From Stenotrophomonas hibiscicola ATCC 19867 (GTDB lineage: Bacteria; Pseudomonadota; Gammaproteobacteria; Xanthomonadales; Xanthomonadaceae): 64,000 bases of DNA. Below, piece by piece: positions 24,983-34,308 of this stretch. The stretch spans positions 44,987 to 108,986 of the forward strand of contig NZ_KB907506.1 in NCBI RefSeq assembly GCF_000382065.1, in the 5' to 3' direction. The position numbers and the translations under genes were made by a program. The notes beneath the pieces were generated by a model that did no database searches, was not told where the DNA came from, and worked only from the letters and a program-made list of their open reading frames with translations. Every line of letters begins with the position of its first letter. The stretch's first letter is position 1.

Positions 24983-26586
24983 AAGCCTTCGCAGCGCTCT
25001 ACCAACGCCTGGACCGCAGCACTGCCACGCTGGACAAGCGAGCGGCGCTGGTCGATTACTTCGGCCAGGCAGGCGCGCACGATGCGGCGTGGGCGCTGTA
25101 CCTCCTCAGTGGTGGCAAGGTGGGCGGCGCACGCCGGAAGATCGCCGCCAGTGGCGAACTGCGCGCCTGGATCGCCGAGGAATCAGGGTTGCCACCGTGG
25201 CTGGTGGACGACAGCTATGCGCAGGTCGGTGACCTGGCCGAAACGCTGACCCTGCTGCTGGACGACCCACCAAACCCCTCGCCTGACCGCCCCCTGGCCG
25301 AATGGATCGAACAGCACCTGCTGGCGGTGGCCAACCAACCCGAGGCGGTGCGCCGTGCGGCGGTCGTCGCCGGCTGGCGGCAGCTGTGCAGCAGCGAACG
25401 CCTGGTGTTCAACAAGCTGCTGACCGGAGCCCTGCGCGTTGGCGTCTCGCAACGGCTGGTGCAGCAGGCGCTGGCCGAGTGGTCCGGCCTGGATATTGCC
25501 CGCATCGCCCAGCGCATGCTGGGCGAGTGGGTGCCCTCGCCCGGGCTGCTGGCCCAGCTGCTGTCGCCGGATGAGCTGCCGCTGGACCGGCAGCAGCCCT
25601 ACCCCTTTTTCCTCGCCTCGCCACTGGAGGGCAGCCCTGCCGAACGACTCGGTGCGATCGACGACTGGCTGCTGGAATGGAAGTGGGATGGCATCCGCGT
25701 GCAGCTGCTGCGCCGGCGCGGCGAGGTCGCCTTGTGGTCACGTGGCGAAGAGCGGCTGGATGGTCGCTTCCCCGAAATCGAACAGGCGGCGATGGCGCTT
25801 CCCGATGGCTGCGTGCTGGATGGCGAGCTGCTGGCCTGGGACGAAGCCGCGGACCTGCCACGTGCCTTCACCGCGCTGCAGACCCGCATCCAGCGCCGCA
25901 AACCCGGCGCGGCCACCCTGCGCAACACGCCGGTGCGCGTGCTCGCCTACGACCTGCTGGAACTCGATGGCGCGGACCTGCGCGAACTTCCATTGCAGCA
26001 ACGGCGCGCGCGGCTCACCGAGGTCGTCGGTGCACTGGGCGATGCGCGCATCCAGCTGTCGCCCGACGTTGCCGCCGGCGACTGGCCGCAGGCCGCGGCG
26101 ATGCGCGATGTGGCGCGCGAACGCGGTGTGGAGGGGTTGATGCTGAAGCGGCGCACGTCCTCCTACCAGGCGGGGCGACGACGCGGCGACTGGTGGAAAT
26201 GGAAGGTCGATCCACTCACGATAGACGCGGTGCTGCTGTACGCACAGGCCGGGCACGGCCGACGCAGCACGCTGTACACCGACTACACCTTTGGCGTGTG
26301 GGACGGCGACACGCTGGTGCCGGTGGCCAAGGCGTATTCCGGCCTGGACGACAAGGAGATCCTCGCGCTCGACCGCTGGATCCGCGCCAACACCCGCGAG
26401 CGCTTCGGGCCGGTGCGCAGCGTACGCGCCGAACAGGTGTTCGAGCTGGGCTTTGAAGCAGTCAACCGCAGCAGCCGGCACAAGTCCGGCATCGCCGTGC
26501 GCTTCCCGCGCATCCTGCGCTGGCGCCACGACAAGCCCGCCAGCGAGGCCGATCAGCTGGCCAGCCTGAAGGCGCTGGCGCGATGA
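24979..26586 (+). CDS. ATP-dependent DNA ligase (ligase-associated repair cluster)
   Basis: 535 aa. An N-terminal helical DNA-binding domain (about 1-200, including VFNKLLTGALRVGVSQRLVQ) precedes the adenylation domain. The catalytic Lys lies in LLEWKWDGIRVQ, followed by WSRGEERLDGRFPEI, VLDGELLAW, VEGLMLKRRTSSY and WWKWKVDPLTID. The OB-fold region is at the end (VFELGFEAVNRSSRHKSGIA). It acts besides the essential NAD ligase (not in this window). It overlaps both the exonuclease and the helicase genes by 4 bp. Confidence 0.93.
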   Translation: MKAFAALYQRLDRSTATLDKRAALVDYFGQAGAHDAAWALYLLSGGKVGGARRKIAASGELRAWIAEESGLPPWLVDDSYAQVGDLAETLTLLLDDPPNPSPDRPLAEWIEQHLLAVANQPEAVRRAAVVAGWRQLCSSERLVFNKLLTGALRVGVSQRLVQQALAEWSGLDIARIAQRMLGEWVPSPGLLAQLLSPDELPLDRQQPYPFFLASPLEGSPAERLGAIDDWLLEWKWDGIRVQLLRRRGEVALWSRGEERLDGRFPEIEQAAMALPDGCVLDGELLAWDEAADLPRAFTALQTRIQRRKPGAATLRNTPVRVLAYDLLELDGADLRELPLQQRRARLTEVVGALGDARIQLSPDVAAGDWPQAAAMRDVARERGVEGLMLKRRTSSYQAGRRRGDWWKWKVDPLTIDAVLLYAQAGHGRRSTLYTDYTFGVWDGDTLVPVAKAYSGLDDKEILALDRWIRANTRERFGPVRSVRAEQVFELGFEAVNRSSRHKSGIAVRFPRILRWRHDKPASEADQLASLKALAR

Positions 26587-29042
26587 CCCGCAGCCAGGCG
26601 CTGCGCCGGCTGGAAGACTGGTTTGGGTCCAGAGGCTGGCGCTCACTGCCGTTCCAGCGCGCAATGTGGCGCCACTACCTGGCGGGCGAATCCGGGTTGC
26701 TGCATACGCCCACGGGCAGCGGCAAGACACTGGCGATGTTCGGCGGGCCCCTGCTGCAGGCCATGATCGATCCGCCACCCTTGCCCCGTCGGGCCAGCGC
26801 GGTGCGCCCACTGCAGGTGCTGTGGGTGACGCCCTTGCGCGCGTTGGCCAGTGATACCGCACGCGCACTGCAGGACGTGGTCGATGGGCTGGGGCTGGGA
26901 TGGCGTGTCGGCCTGCGTAGTGGCGACGCCAGCAACCGCGAACGACGACAGGCGCGCGAGGGCCGCGTCGACGTACTGGTGACCACGCCCGAATCGCTGG
27001 CGCTGTTGTTGAGCTATCCCGACACGCTGCCGCGCATGCGCCAGCTGCGCTGCGTGGTGGTGGATGAATGGCACGAACTGCTGGGCAACAAGCGCGGCGT
27101 CCTGCTGCAGTTGAACCTGGCGGTGTTGCGCGATGCCAGGCCGGCATTGCAGCTGTGGGGTCTGTCGGCCACGCTGGGCAATCTGCGGGAGGCGCGCGAC
27201 GTGCTGCTGCCCCGTCAACCGGAAGCACCAATCGTGCAGGGCGTACGGCCGCGCACACTCAGCGTGCGCAGCCTGCTGCCAGACCCCGGCGAACGCTTCC
27301 CATGGGCGGGGCATCTGGGCCTGGCACAGCTGCCACGCGTGCTGGAGGCGCTGATGCAGGCACGCAGTAGCCTGCTGTTCACCAACACCCGTGCACAGGC
27401 AGAACTGTGGCATCAGGCGCTGGCCGCGGTGTGGCCGGAGGAACTGGACACGCTTGCGCTGCACCATGGCTCGCTGGATCCGGCCCTGCGCCAGCAGGTG
27501 GAAGACGGACTGCGCGCGGGCGCGCTGCGCTGCGTGGTTGCCACTTCCAGCCTTGACCTCGGCGTGGACTTCCCCGAAGTAGAACAGGTCCTGCAGCTGG
27601 GCAGCCCGAAGGGCGTGGCGCGCCTGCGCCAGCGCGCCGGACGCGCACGCCACCGCCCGGGTGCCAGCGGCGCCATCCTGTGCGTGCCCAGCCATGCGCT
27701 GGAACTGGCCGAGTACGCTGCGGTGCGCCGTGCATTGGCTGAAGGCGTGGTCGAAGCGCGCAGGCCGCCGACGCTGTCGCTGGATGTGCTGGCCCAGCAC
27801 GCGGTCAGCCGTGCGCTGGCGGGCGGCTTCGACAGCACTGCGCTGCTGGAACAGGTCCGGCGTACCCATGCCTTCGCGTCGCTCGGCAACGACCAATGGC
27901 AGGCCGTGCTCACGTTCATCGTGCAGGGCGGGCAGGCCTTGGCCCAGTACCCCGATTTCCACAAGGTCGTGCGTGATGCCGATGGGTGGTACCGCATGCA
28001 TGACCGCCGCCAGGCGCTGCGTCATCGGCTTTCGATCGGCACCATCAGCAGCGATGGCAGCGTGCGCGTGCAGTTCCTGCGCGGCGGCAGCCTGGGCGCC
28101 GTGGAGGAGCAGTTCGCCAGCCGGCTGCGACGTGGCGATCGTTTCCAGTTCGCCGGGCGCCTGCTGGAGCTGGTGCAGCTGCGCGACATGACCGCCTTCG
28201 TGCGGTTGGCACGAGGGCGCGGAGACGGCGTCGTGCCACGCTGGCAGGGAGGCCAGTTGCCGCTGTCGATGCCACTCGGTCGCGAGCTGGAGTGGGTACT
28301 GTCCGGCGCCGACAACAGTGCCGAATCACGCTGGCTGTCGCCCTTGCTGGCACTGCAGCAACAGTTGTCGGCGCTTCCCGGCGCGGACCACCTGCTGGTG
28401 GAACAGGTGCGGCGTCGCGAAGGCCAGTTCCTGTTCGTCTATCCCTTTGCCGGCCGCCACGTGCATGAGGCGCTGGCCGCCCTGCTGGCCTTGCGCTGTA
28501 CCCGCCTGCAGCGCAACAGCATCGGCTACGCGGTGAACGACCATGGCCTGGTGCTGGCACCGGCCCAGGCGATCGATCTGGACGCAGCGCAATGGCGAGC
28601 ATTGTTCACCCCCGATCAGCTGCTGGATGATCTGCGTGCCGCAGTGAACCTGGGCGAGCTGGCGCGGCGCCAGTTCCGCGGCATCGCACGTGTGGCCGGC
28701 CTGCTGGTGCCCAGCCTGCCCGGTGGCATGCCGCGATCGCTGCGGCAGTTGCAGGCGTCGGCGGGCCTGCTCTTCGATGTACTGCGCGAGCACGATCCGG
28801 GCCATCTGCTGCTGGCGTTGGCCGAACGCGAAGTGCTGCACGACAGCCTTGACCTGCCGGGCTTGCGGCAGGTACTGGCAAGGATCGGCACGCAGGCGCT
28901 GTCGGTGCAATGCCCGGCGTCGCTGACGCCCCTGGGCTTCCCGCTGTGGGCCGAACGCCTGCGTGGGCAGTTCAGCAACGAGGACTGGCGTACCCGCGTG
29001 CAACGCGCGGCCAAGCAGCTGGAGCGCCGCCATGGCCGATGA
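26583..29042 (+). CDS. Ligase-associated DNA damage response DExH helicase (Lhr-like)
   Basis: 819 aa. SF2 helicase motifs: Q/I region FQRAMWRHYLAGESGLLHTP with Walker A TPTGSGKT, motif Ia WVTPLRALASD, TTPESLALLLS, motif II VVVDEWHEL, motif III LWGLSATLGN, motif V ATSSLDLGVDFP and motif VI RLRQRAGRARHRPGA. The C-terminal half is the Lhr-core-type extension. It overlaps the ligase by 4 bp and pdeM by 11 bp, indicating one transcript. Confidence 0.92.
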   Translation: MTRSQALRRLEDWFGSRGWRSLPFQRAMWRHYLAGESGLLHTPTGSGKTLAMFGGPLLQAMIDPPPLPRRASAVRPLQVLWVTPLRALASDTARALQDVVDGLGLGWRVGLRSGDASNRERRQAREGRVDVLVTTPESLALLLSYPDTLPRMRQLRCVVVDEWHELLGNKRGVLLQLNLAVLRDARPALQLWGLSATLGNLREARDVLLPRQPEAPIVQGVRPRTLSVRSLLPDPGERFPWAGHLGLAQLPRVLEALMQARSSLLFTNTRAQAELWHQALAAVWPEELDTLALHHGSLDPALRQQVEDGLRAGALRCVVATSSLDLGVDFPEVEQVLQLGSPKGVARLRQRAGRARHRPGASGAILCVPSHALELAEYAAVRRALAEGVVEARRPPTLSLDVLAQHAVSRALAGGFDSTALLEQVRRTHAFASLGNDQWQAVLTFIVQGGQALAQYPDFHKVVRDADGWYRMHDRRQALRHRLSIGTISSDGSVRVQFLRGGSLGAVEEQFASRLRRGDRFQFAGRLLELVQLRDMTAFVRLARGRGDGVVPRWQGGQLPLSMPLGRELEWVLSGADNSAESRWLSPLLALQQQLSALPGADHLLVEQVRRREGQFLFVYPFAGRHVHEALAALLALRCTRLQRNSIGYAVNDHGLVLAPAQAIDLDAAQWRALFTPDQLLDDLRAAVNLGELARRQFRGIARVAGLLVPSLPGGMPRSLRQLQASAGLLFDVLREHDPGHLLLALAEREVLHDSLDLPGLRQVLARIGTQALSVQCPASLTPLGFPLWAERLRGQFSNEDWRTRVQRAAKQLERRHGR

Positions 29043-29673
29043 ACTGCTGCTGCTGCGCGCGGGCGAATCGCTTGTGCTGCTTGGCGAGCGCGCGCTGTAC
29101 TGGCCCACACGGCAGGCGCTGTTGATCGCCGACCTGCACTTGGGCAAGGCCGACGTATTCCGCCGTGCCGGCATCGCGCTCCCCAGTGGTGGCACCGGGG
29201 AAGACCTCAATCGCCTGCAGGCGCTGCTGGACAGGTATGCATGCCGCGAGCTGTGGATCCTGGGCGACATCCTGCATGGACCGGCGCATCGCGCCGCGTG
29301 GTACCAGCAATGGTTGGCATGGCGCGAACGCAACGCGGCGCTGGACGTGCATGTCCTGCGCGGAAATCACGACCGCCACCTGCCGCACGCCCAGCTGCTG
29401 GTACAGATCCACGATGAAGCACACCTGCATCCGTTCATGCTTCGCCATGAGCCAGTGGCCGATGCAGGACGGCATGTGATCGCTGGGCATCTGCATCCGC
29501 AGGTCGCCCTGTCGCCGTTGCGTCGGCGCTTCCCCGTATTCTGGCTGCGTGACGGGATGACGGTCCTGCCGGCCTTCTCTGCGTTCACTGCGGGAATCGT
29601 GCCTGTTCCCGCTCCCGGCGAGCAGAGGGTCGCCTGCGTCGAGGGCAGCCTGGTCGAACTGCCCGTGACGTGA
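29032..29673 (+). CDS. pdeM: Ligase-associated DNA damage response endonuclease PdeM
   Basis: 213 aa, start inside the end of the helicase gene. Calcineurin-type metallophosphoesterase motifs: IADLHLGKADVFRRAG, WILGDILHGP, LRGNHDRHLP and VIAGHLHPQV. It matches PdeM, the fourth member of the exonuclease-ligase-helicase-phosphoesterase set. Expected to be a Mn-dependent endonuclease or phosphodiesterase. Confidence 0.9.
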   Translation: MADELLLLRAGESLVLLGERALYWPTRQALLIADLHLGKADVFRRAGIALPSGGTGEDLNRLQALLDRYACRELWILGDILHGPAHRAAWYQQWLAWRERNAALDVHVLRGNHDRHLPHAQLLVQIHDEAHLHPFMLRHEPVADAGRHVIAGHLHPQVALSPLRRRFPVFWLRDGMTVLPAFSAFTAGIVPVPAPGEQRVACVEGSLVELPVT

Positions 29674-29674
29674 A

Positions 29675-29944
29675 TCAGGCGGGGCGGATCTCCAGCTGCG
29701 GCATCAACTGGAACTCGGGCGTGTCCCCTTCACGCCGCCGCGGCAAGGCCTGGATCCTCGCCAGCATTTCCTGCGCGCAGGCGCGGATGCGTGCATGGTG
29801 TTCCGGCGACGCGTGGCTGATCAGGCTGCCCACATGGAATTCAAACACGTCCTCCAGTACGTCGGGCTGGTCCTCGTGCAGCATCTGCAGCAGACCACGC
29901 AGCTTGCAGATTTCCGATTCCAGCTCCTCGACCGCGAACAACAT
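29675..29944 (-). CDS. Small acidic hypothetical protein
   Basis: 89 aa from the ATG at 29944, chosen because GAGGAGGA lies five bases upstream. The sequence is helical and acidic (VEELESEICKLRGLLQMLHE, EDVFEFHVGSLI, SPEHHARIRACAQEMLARIQ). No domain recognised. It is convergent with pdeM, one base apart, and is the next gene downstream of nothing obvious on its strand. Confidence 0.6.
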   Translation of the reverse strand: MLFAVEELESEICKLRGLLQMLHEDQPDVLEDVFEFHVGSLISHASPEHHARIRACAQEMLARIQALPRRREGDTPEFQLMPQLEIRPA

Positions 29945-30124
29945 GGCGTCCTCCTCTTCAACAACAGGCGGCGCGTCCGGGCCGCAACAGGCCGCAACGG
30001 CAGCGCCGCCCGGGCCACGCGCGATGTCGATCACGGAAAGGAAAACGGGCGACGCGCAATCGCGTGCAACCCACTTCTCGCATATCTGTAGTGACGCAGC
30101 CGTTAATTCACGTGACGACGCGCC

Positions 30125-31393
30125 TCACGCACTGGCCGTGATCGCGTTGCTGGGAGGCATTGCCATCGACGTGCCCAGTTCGTTGACGAATGCCGGGTCC
30201 AGTTGGATCGAGCCAAGCCAGCCATGCTGCGTGCCACTGAGTATGCGCAGCATATGCCCACGGCCACCGGGCAGGCGCCCCATCGGGCCAAGCAGCACAT
30301 CACGCGCTTTCGCCCAAGCGTCGCGGTCGGACTGGAACAGTGGCGTCAGCCAGCGGCTCCAGCGCTGGTACACGGCCACATGCGCGCGCCGCTGCGCTTG
30401 GTAGGCCTGCAATGCCGCCGCACTGCCGCCATGGCTGCGCACGGCATCGCGCAGTGCCAGTGCATCGAGCAACGCCATGTTCACACCCTGCCCCAGCTGG
30501 GGGCTCATCGCATGCGCCGCATCACCGGCCAGCACCATGCGGCCTTGGTGCCAACGTGTCATCACCGCATCACGGTAAACGGCGCGCGCCATCTGGCCGG
30601 CATCGCGCAGATGGGCGAAGCGCGCACTGGCCTGCGGCCACAGCGCATGCAGTTCATCCAGCCAGGGCGCCATACCTTCGGCCTGCCACCGATCGAAATC
30701 GGCGCGTGGCAGGCTCCAGAAGAAGCTCAGGCGCGGCGTGTCATCACCGGGGCGGGTACCGACCGGCAGCAGCCCGATCATCTTGCGCGCGGCCACGTAG
30801 CGCTGGCGCAGCTCGCTCATGTGCGGCCAGTCCTCGGCCGGCAGCAGGCACCACAGCGCGCCCCACGGATAAACCCTGTCCAGCGCGATGCCCCGCTCGA
30901 CGCCGCCGCGCAGCGTTGAAGCTGCACCATCGGCAGCCACCACAAGGTCGAACGGTCCGTGCTGGCGCCCCTCGCTGTCGCGCAAACGCCCCTGTGCGGC
31001 GTCGACGGAAACGATGGTGGTGCCGACATGCAGCTGGCCGGCGCCATCGCGGGCCTGGTCCAGCAGCGAAAACAGCGCCCCGCGCTGCATGCCCAGCCCA
31101 TGCAGGCGTGCATCCAGCCCGGCATAGGCCATGTCCATCACCGCGCGCTCGCACGGCGTGTCGCCATACAGGCGGTGCACCGGCGCGGCATGTGCACGCA
31201 CGGAATCAAGCAGGCCCATCTGCCACAGTACCTGCAGGCCGCTGGGCTGCAGCAGGAAGCCGGCGCCAACCGGTCCCGGCGTGGGCACGCGTTCGAAGAT
31301 CTCCACCTCGTGGCCGTCACGGGTGAGCAGGATGGACACTGCCTGTCCAGCGGTGCCGTAGCCGATCACGGCGATGCGCAGTCGTTCCTTCAT
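30125..31393 (-). CDS. FAD-dependent monooxygenase (PHBH/UbiH-type fold)
   Basis: 422 aa from the ATG at 31393 (MKERLRIAVIGYGTAGQAV). The dinucleotide motif is VIGYGTAGQAVSILL with GHEVEIFER, the DG motif is FDLVVAADGAAS, and the GD motif is MVLAGDAAHAMSPQLGQGVN. This is a group A flavin hydroxylase or NAD(P)-dependent oxidoreductase; the aromatic substrate cannot be told from sequence. It stands alone between the small acidic protein gene and the cold-shock gene. Confidence 0.85.
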   Translation of the reverse strand: MKERLRIAVIGYGTAGQAVSILLTRDGHEVEIFERVPTPGPVGAGFLLQPSGLQVLWQMGLLDSVRAHAAPVHRLYGDTPCERAVMDMAYAGLDARLHGLGMQRGALFSLLDQARDGAGQLHVGTTIVSVDAAQGRLRDSEGRQHGPFDLVVAADGAASTLRGGVERGIALDRVYPWGALWCLLPAEDWPHMSELRQRYVAARKMIGLLPVGTRPGDDTPRLSFFWSLPRADFDRWQAEGMAPWLDELHALWPQASARFAHLRDAGQMARAVYRDAVMTRWHQGRMVLAGDAAHAMSPQLGQGVNMALLDALALRDAVRSHGGSAAALQAYQAQRRAHVAVYQRWSRWLTPLFQSDRDAWAKARDVLLGPMGRLPGGRGHMLRILSGTQHGWLGSIQLDPAFVNELGTSMAMPPSNAITASA

Positions 31394-31448
31394 GGGCGCA
31401 TTGTGCCCGAGGTGGGTGGATCGCGAACGGGCCGCGAGCGTGCCGCGC

Positions 31449-31476
31449 AAAAAAAACCCCGCCGGAGCGGGGTTTT
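31449..31476 (-). terminator. Intrinsic terminator of the cold-shock gene
   Basis: On the minus strand: 10-bp stem GAAAACCCCGC-type with a 4-base loop (AAAACCCCGC / GCGGGGTTTT on the plus strand), followed by a run of eight Ts. It lies 19 bases after the csp stop. Confidence 0.9.
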
Positions 31477-31495
31477 CAACGCACTGTCGAGTGGA

Positions 31496-31702
31496 TCACT
31501 CGGCCGGCGTGATGTTCGAAGCCTGGGCACCCTTCGGGCCCTGGGTCACGTCATAGGTGACACGCTGGCCTTCCTGCAGGCTGCGGAAGCCCTTGGAGTT
31601 GATGGCGGAGAAGTGCGCGAACACGTCGGCGCTGCCATCCTCCGGCGAGATGAAGCCAAATCCCTTGGCGTCGTTGAACCACTTGACGGTACCGTTCGGC
31701 AT
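31496..31702 (-). CDS. Cold-shock domain protein (CspA family)
   Basis: 68 aa from the ATG at 31702. The whole protein is one cold-shock domain: GTVKWFNDAKGFGFI (RNP1 in KGFGFI), DVFAHFSAI (RNP2; the usual VFVHFS has Ala), and EGQRVTYDVTQGPKG. It binds single-stranded nucleic acid and acts as RNA chaperone. The gap to the MTIP gene is about 90 bp, leaving a short leader. Confidence 0.95.
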   Translation of the reverse strand: MPNGTVKWFNDAKGFGFISPEDGSADVFAHFSAINSKGFRSLQEGQRVTYDVTQGPKGAQASNITPAE

Positions 31703-31790
31703 GGTGATGCGAGACCTTATGCAATGAATGGGTGGTGTACGCTGAACCCGCGCACAAGCTGAGTATGCAAAGCTTGCTCGGCGAAGACAA

Positions 31791-32537
31791 TCACCCCCGT
31801 GCCAATTCACCTACCAGTTCCGGAAGTCCGTTGCTGGCGGCCTGCACGTTGGCAAGTACTTCAGCCATCGTGATCTCTTCACCATCGCCACAGCCGGCAG
31901 CCCAGTTGGCGATGATCGCCAGGCAGGCGTAATCCAGCCCCAGCTCCCGTGCCAGTGCGGCTTCCGGCATCCCGGTCATGCCCACCAGATCGCAGCCGTC
32001 GCGGCGCATGCGGGCGATCTCGGCGATGGTTTCCAGGCGCGGGCCCTGCGTTGCGCCGTAGCAGCCGCCGTCCTGGACCGTGACACCGGTCACTTTCGCA
32101 GCGGCCAGGATCTTGCTGCGCAGCATCGGCGTATAGGGGTGGCCGAAATCGACGTGGACCACGTCGGTGCCTTCTTCTTCACAGATCGTGCTGATGCGGC
32201 CCCAGGTGTAGTCGATGATCTGATCCGGGCAGGCCAGCACGCGCGGACCAAAGTGTTCGGTGATGCCCCCCACCGTGTTCAACGCCAGCACGCGCTGCGC
32301 GCCCAGTTGCTGCAGTGCGGCCAGGTTGGCGCGGTAGTTGATCTTGTGCGGCGGCAGCGAATGGCCCTCGCCATGCCGCGCCAGGAACGCCACGCGGTGT
32401 CCAAGCAGCGTACCGACGCGTACCGGGCCGGACGGGCGGCCGAAGCGGGTGTCGACCTCGTGGGTCTGCACGTCGTCAAGCTTGGCCAGGTTGTAGACAC
32501 CGGTACCGCCGATCACGGCCAGGGCGATCTGTTGCAT
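31791..32537 (-). CDS. S-methyl-5'-thioinosine phosphorylase (MTIP)
   Basis: 248 aa. It belongs to the PNP/MTAP family: IGGTGVYNLAKLDDV, RHGEGHSLPPHKINYRAN, NTVGGITEHFGP, GPRLETIAEIARMRRDG and VGMTGMPEAALARELGL. The HKINY and NTVGGI variants and the length fit the P. aeruginosa MTIP type rather than MTA phosphorylase. It would split methylthioinosine to hypoxanthine and methylthioribose-1-phosphate. The hypoxanthine phosphoribosyltransferase gene next upstream would salvage the base. Confidence 0.85.
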   Translation of the reverse strand: MQQIALAVIGGTGVYNLAKLDDVQTHEVDTRFGRPSGPVRVGTLLGHRVAFLARHGEGHSLPPHKINYRANLAALQQLGAQRVLALNTVGGITEHFGPRVLACPDQIIDYTWGRISTICEEEGTDVVHVDFGHPYTPMLRSKILAAAKVTGVTVQDGGCYGATQGPRLETIAEIARMRRDGCDLVGMTGMPEAALARELGLDYACLAIIANWAAGCGDGEEITMAEVLANVQAASNGLPELVGELARG

Positions 32538-32619
32538 TCAAAGCACTCCATGAAACGACCAACGCCGGCACCCGAGGATGCCGGCGGCAGAAGAAAACGC
32601 GCCGCGGGCGGCTGCGCCG

Positions 32620-33174
32620 TTATTCCTTCATCGCGTAGATGGCCGGCACGCAGCGCAGGGTTTCATTGACGTCCATGCCGAAGCCGAACACGTAGCGGTC
32701 CGGCAGTTCGATGCCGGCGTAGTCGGCGGTCACGTCCGGCAGCGCGCGGTCGTGCTTCTTCACCGTCATCGCGGCGATGCGCACGTCGGTCGCGCCCTGT
32801 TCCAGGCACCAGGTGCGCACGCCCTGCAGGGTGTAGCCCTCGTCCAGGATGTCGTCGACCAGCAGCACGCGGCGGCCGAACAGCGAAGTGGCCGGCTTGT
32901 GCTTCCAGACCAGGTCGCCGCCGGTGGTTTCACCGCGGTAACGGGTAGCGTGCAGGTAATCGAACTGCACGTCCTGGCCGCGCGCGCCCAGCTCCAGCGC
33001 CAGCTGGCCGGCGAACGGCAGCGCGCCGTGCATGATTGACAGGAACAGCGGCACCTCGCCCTTGTAATCGCGCGCGATGGCGTCGGCGATACCAGCGATG
33101 GCCTTGTCGATGGTGGGGCGGTCGACCAGCAGGTCAGCCTGGGCCAGGGCCTGGGAAATGGTGAGGTTGGGCAT
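32620..33174 (-). CDS. hpt: Hypoxanthine(-guanine) phosphoribosyltransferase
   Basis: 184 aa. The PRPP-binding loop is VLLVDDILDEGYTLQGV; FLSIMHGALPFAGQLALEL is the N-terminal binding loop, and KKHDRALPDVTADYAGIELP with YVFGFGMD is the purine-binding hood. It makes IMP/GMP from bases and PRPP. The gene overlaps the nagZ stop by one base and precedes MTIP, together forming a probable nagZ-hpt-MTIP transcript that links methylthioadenosine salvage to IMP. Confidence 0.93.
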   Translation of the reverse strand: MPNLTISQALAQADLLVDRPTIDKAIAGIADAIARDYKGEVPLFLSIMHGALPFAGQLALELGARGQDVQFDYLHATRYRGETTGGDLVWKHKPATSLFGRRVLLVDDILDEGYTLQGVRTWCLEQGATDVRIAAMTVKKHDRALPDVTADYAGIELPDRYVFGFGMDVNETLRCVPAIYAMKE

Positions 33175-34181
33175 CAGACGGTTCTTCCAAGGGTTTCAAT
33201 CAGACGGGATTGGGTGTGGCCATGGCGGGCATCGGCCAGCAGGCCATCCCAGCCAAGCGCGCCGCGGCCGAGCAGGCCCAGCAGCGCAGCAGTATTGAGG
33301 GAGCGCCCCTGCACCGCGTGCAGGGCTTCATCAACCAGCTCCGGGTGGCAGACCAGCACCACGTCGCAGCCGGCGTCCAGGTGTGCGTGCACGCGCGCGG
33401 GCACGCCACCGGCACTGTGCGAGGCGGCCATGCCGATGTCATCGGAGAACACCACGCCGCGGAAGCCGAGCTCGCCACGCAGGATGTCCTGGATCCAGCG
33501 CGGCGAATAGCCAGCCGGTTCAGGCGCAATCTGCGGGTAGATCACGTGCGCCATCATCACCGCGTCGGCACCGGCGGCGATGCCGGCCTGGAATGGCACC
33601 AGGTCCTGCGCGCGCAGCTCGTCCAGCGCGCGCGGATCGATCGCGGTATCCACGTGGGTGTCTTCCAGCACGGTGCCGTGGCCGGGGAAATGCTTGAGCG
33701 TGGCGGCCATGCCGACCGCATGCATGCCACGCACATAGGCTGCGGTGAACGCCGCAACCACCTGCGGGTCTTCGCTGAAGGCGCGGTTGCCGATGGCGCG
33801 GTTGCCGCGGCCAAGATCGACCACCGGCGCGAAGCTGAGGTCCAGCCCGCTGGCGCGGACTTCACTGGCCATCAGCCAGGCGTGCTGCTCGGCCAGCGAC
33901 AGGGCCTGCTGCGGGTCGGTGGCGTACAGGGCACCGATGTCCTGCAGTGGCGGCAGATCACTGTAACCTTCGCGGAAGCGCTGTACGCGGCCGCCTTCCT
34001 GGTCCACGCAGATCAGCTGCGGGCGCGGCGCAGCGGCGCGGATCGCCGCGCTCAGATCGGTTACCTGCTGGCGCGAGGCGAAGTTGCGCTTGAACAGTAC
34101 CACCCCGGCCACGGCATCGTGCTGCAGCCAGTCACGTTCCTGGGTGGTCAGTTCGGTGCCGGCAACGCCGATCAGCAGCAT
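33174..34181 (-). CDS. nagZ: Beta-N-acetylhexosaminidase NagZ
   Basis: 335 aa from the ATG at 34181 (GGAG seven bases upstream). GH3 motifs: LICVDQEGGRVQRFREG, LSFAPVVDLGRGNRAIGNRA, TLKHFPGHGTVLEDTHVD (the KHFPGHG signature with catalytic-loop His/Asp) and GVVFSDDIGMAAS with the nucleophile Asp. It removes GlcNAc from anhydromuropeptides in the cytoplasm during peptidoglycan recycling, which links to beta-lactamase induction in organisms with AmpR. Confidence 0.95.
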   Translation of the reverse strand: MLLIGVAGTELTTQERDWLQHDAVAGVVLFKRNFASRQQVTDLSAAIRAAAPRPQLICVDQEGGRVQRFREGYSDLPPLQDIGALYATDPQQALSLAEQHAWLMASEVRASGLDLSFAPVVDLGRGNRAIGNRAFSEDPQVVAAFTAAYVRGMHAVGMAATLKHFPGHGTVLEDTHVDTAIDPRALDELRAQDLVPFQAGIAAGADAVMMAHVIYPQIAPEPAGYSPRWIQDILRGELGFRGVVFSDDIGMAASHSAGGVPARVHAHLDAGCDVVLVCHPELVDEALHAVQGRSLNTAALLGLLGRGALGWDGLLADARHGHTQSRLIETLGRTV

Positions 34182-34272
34182 GGTTGATCTCCACAGCGCG
34201 CGCCTCATGGCGCAGTGCCGCATTGTCGCAGAACCGGCCGACAGGCGCAGTGGTCAGACGAAGGGGAGTGTG

Positions 34273-34301
34273 GGGTCGGATCCCCGCAGGGGCTCCGACC
34301 C
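34273..34301. repeat. Palindrome GGGTCGGA / TCCGACCC behind the DsbA-like gene
   Basis: Stem GGGTCGGA (34273-34280) and TCCGACCC (34294-34301), with an inner CCCC-GCA-GGGG stem. It lies 8 bases after the stop of the minus-strand DsbA-like gene. No T-tract; another gene-end palindrome. Confidence 0.65.
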
Positions 34302-34308
34302 GATCTGC

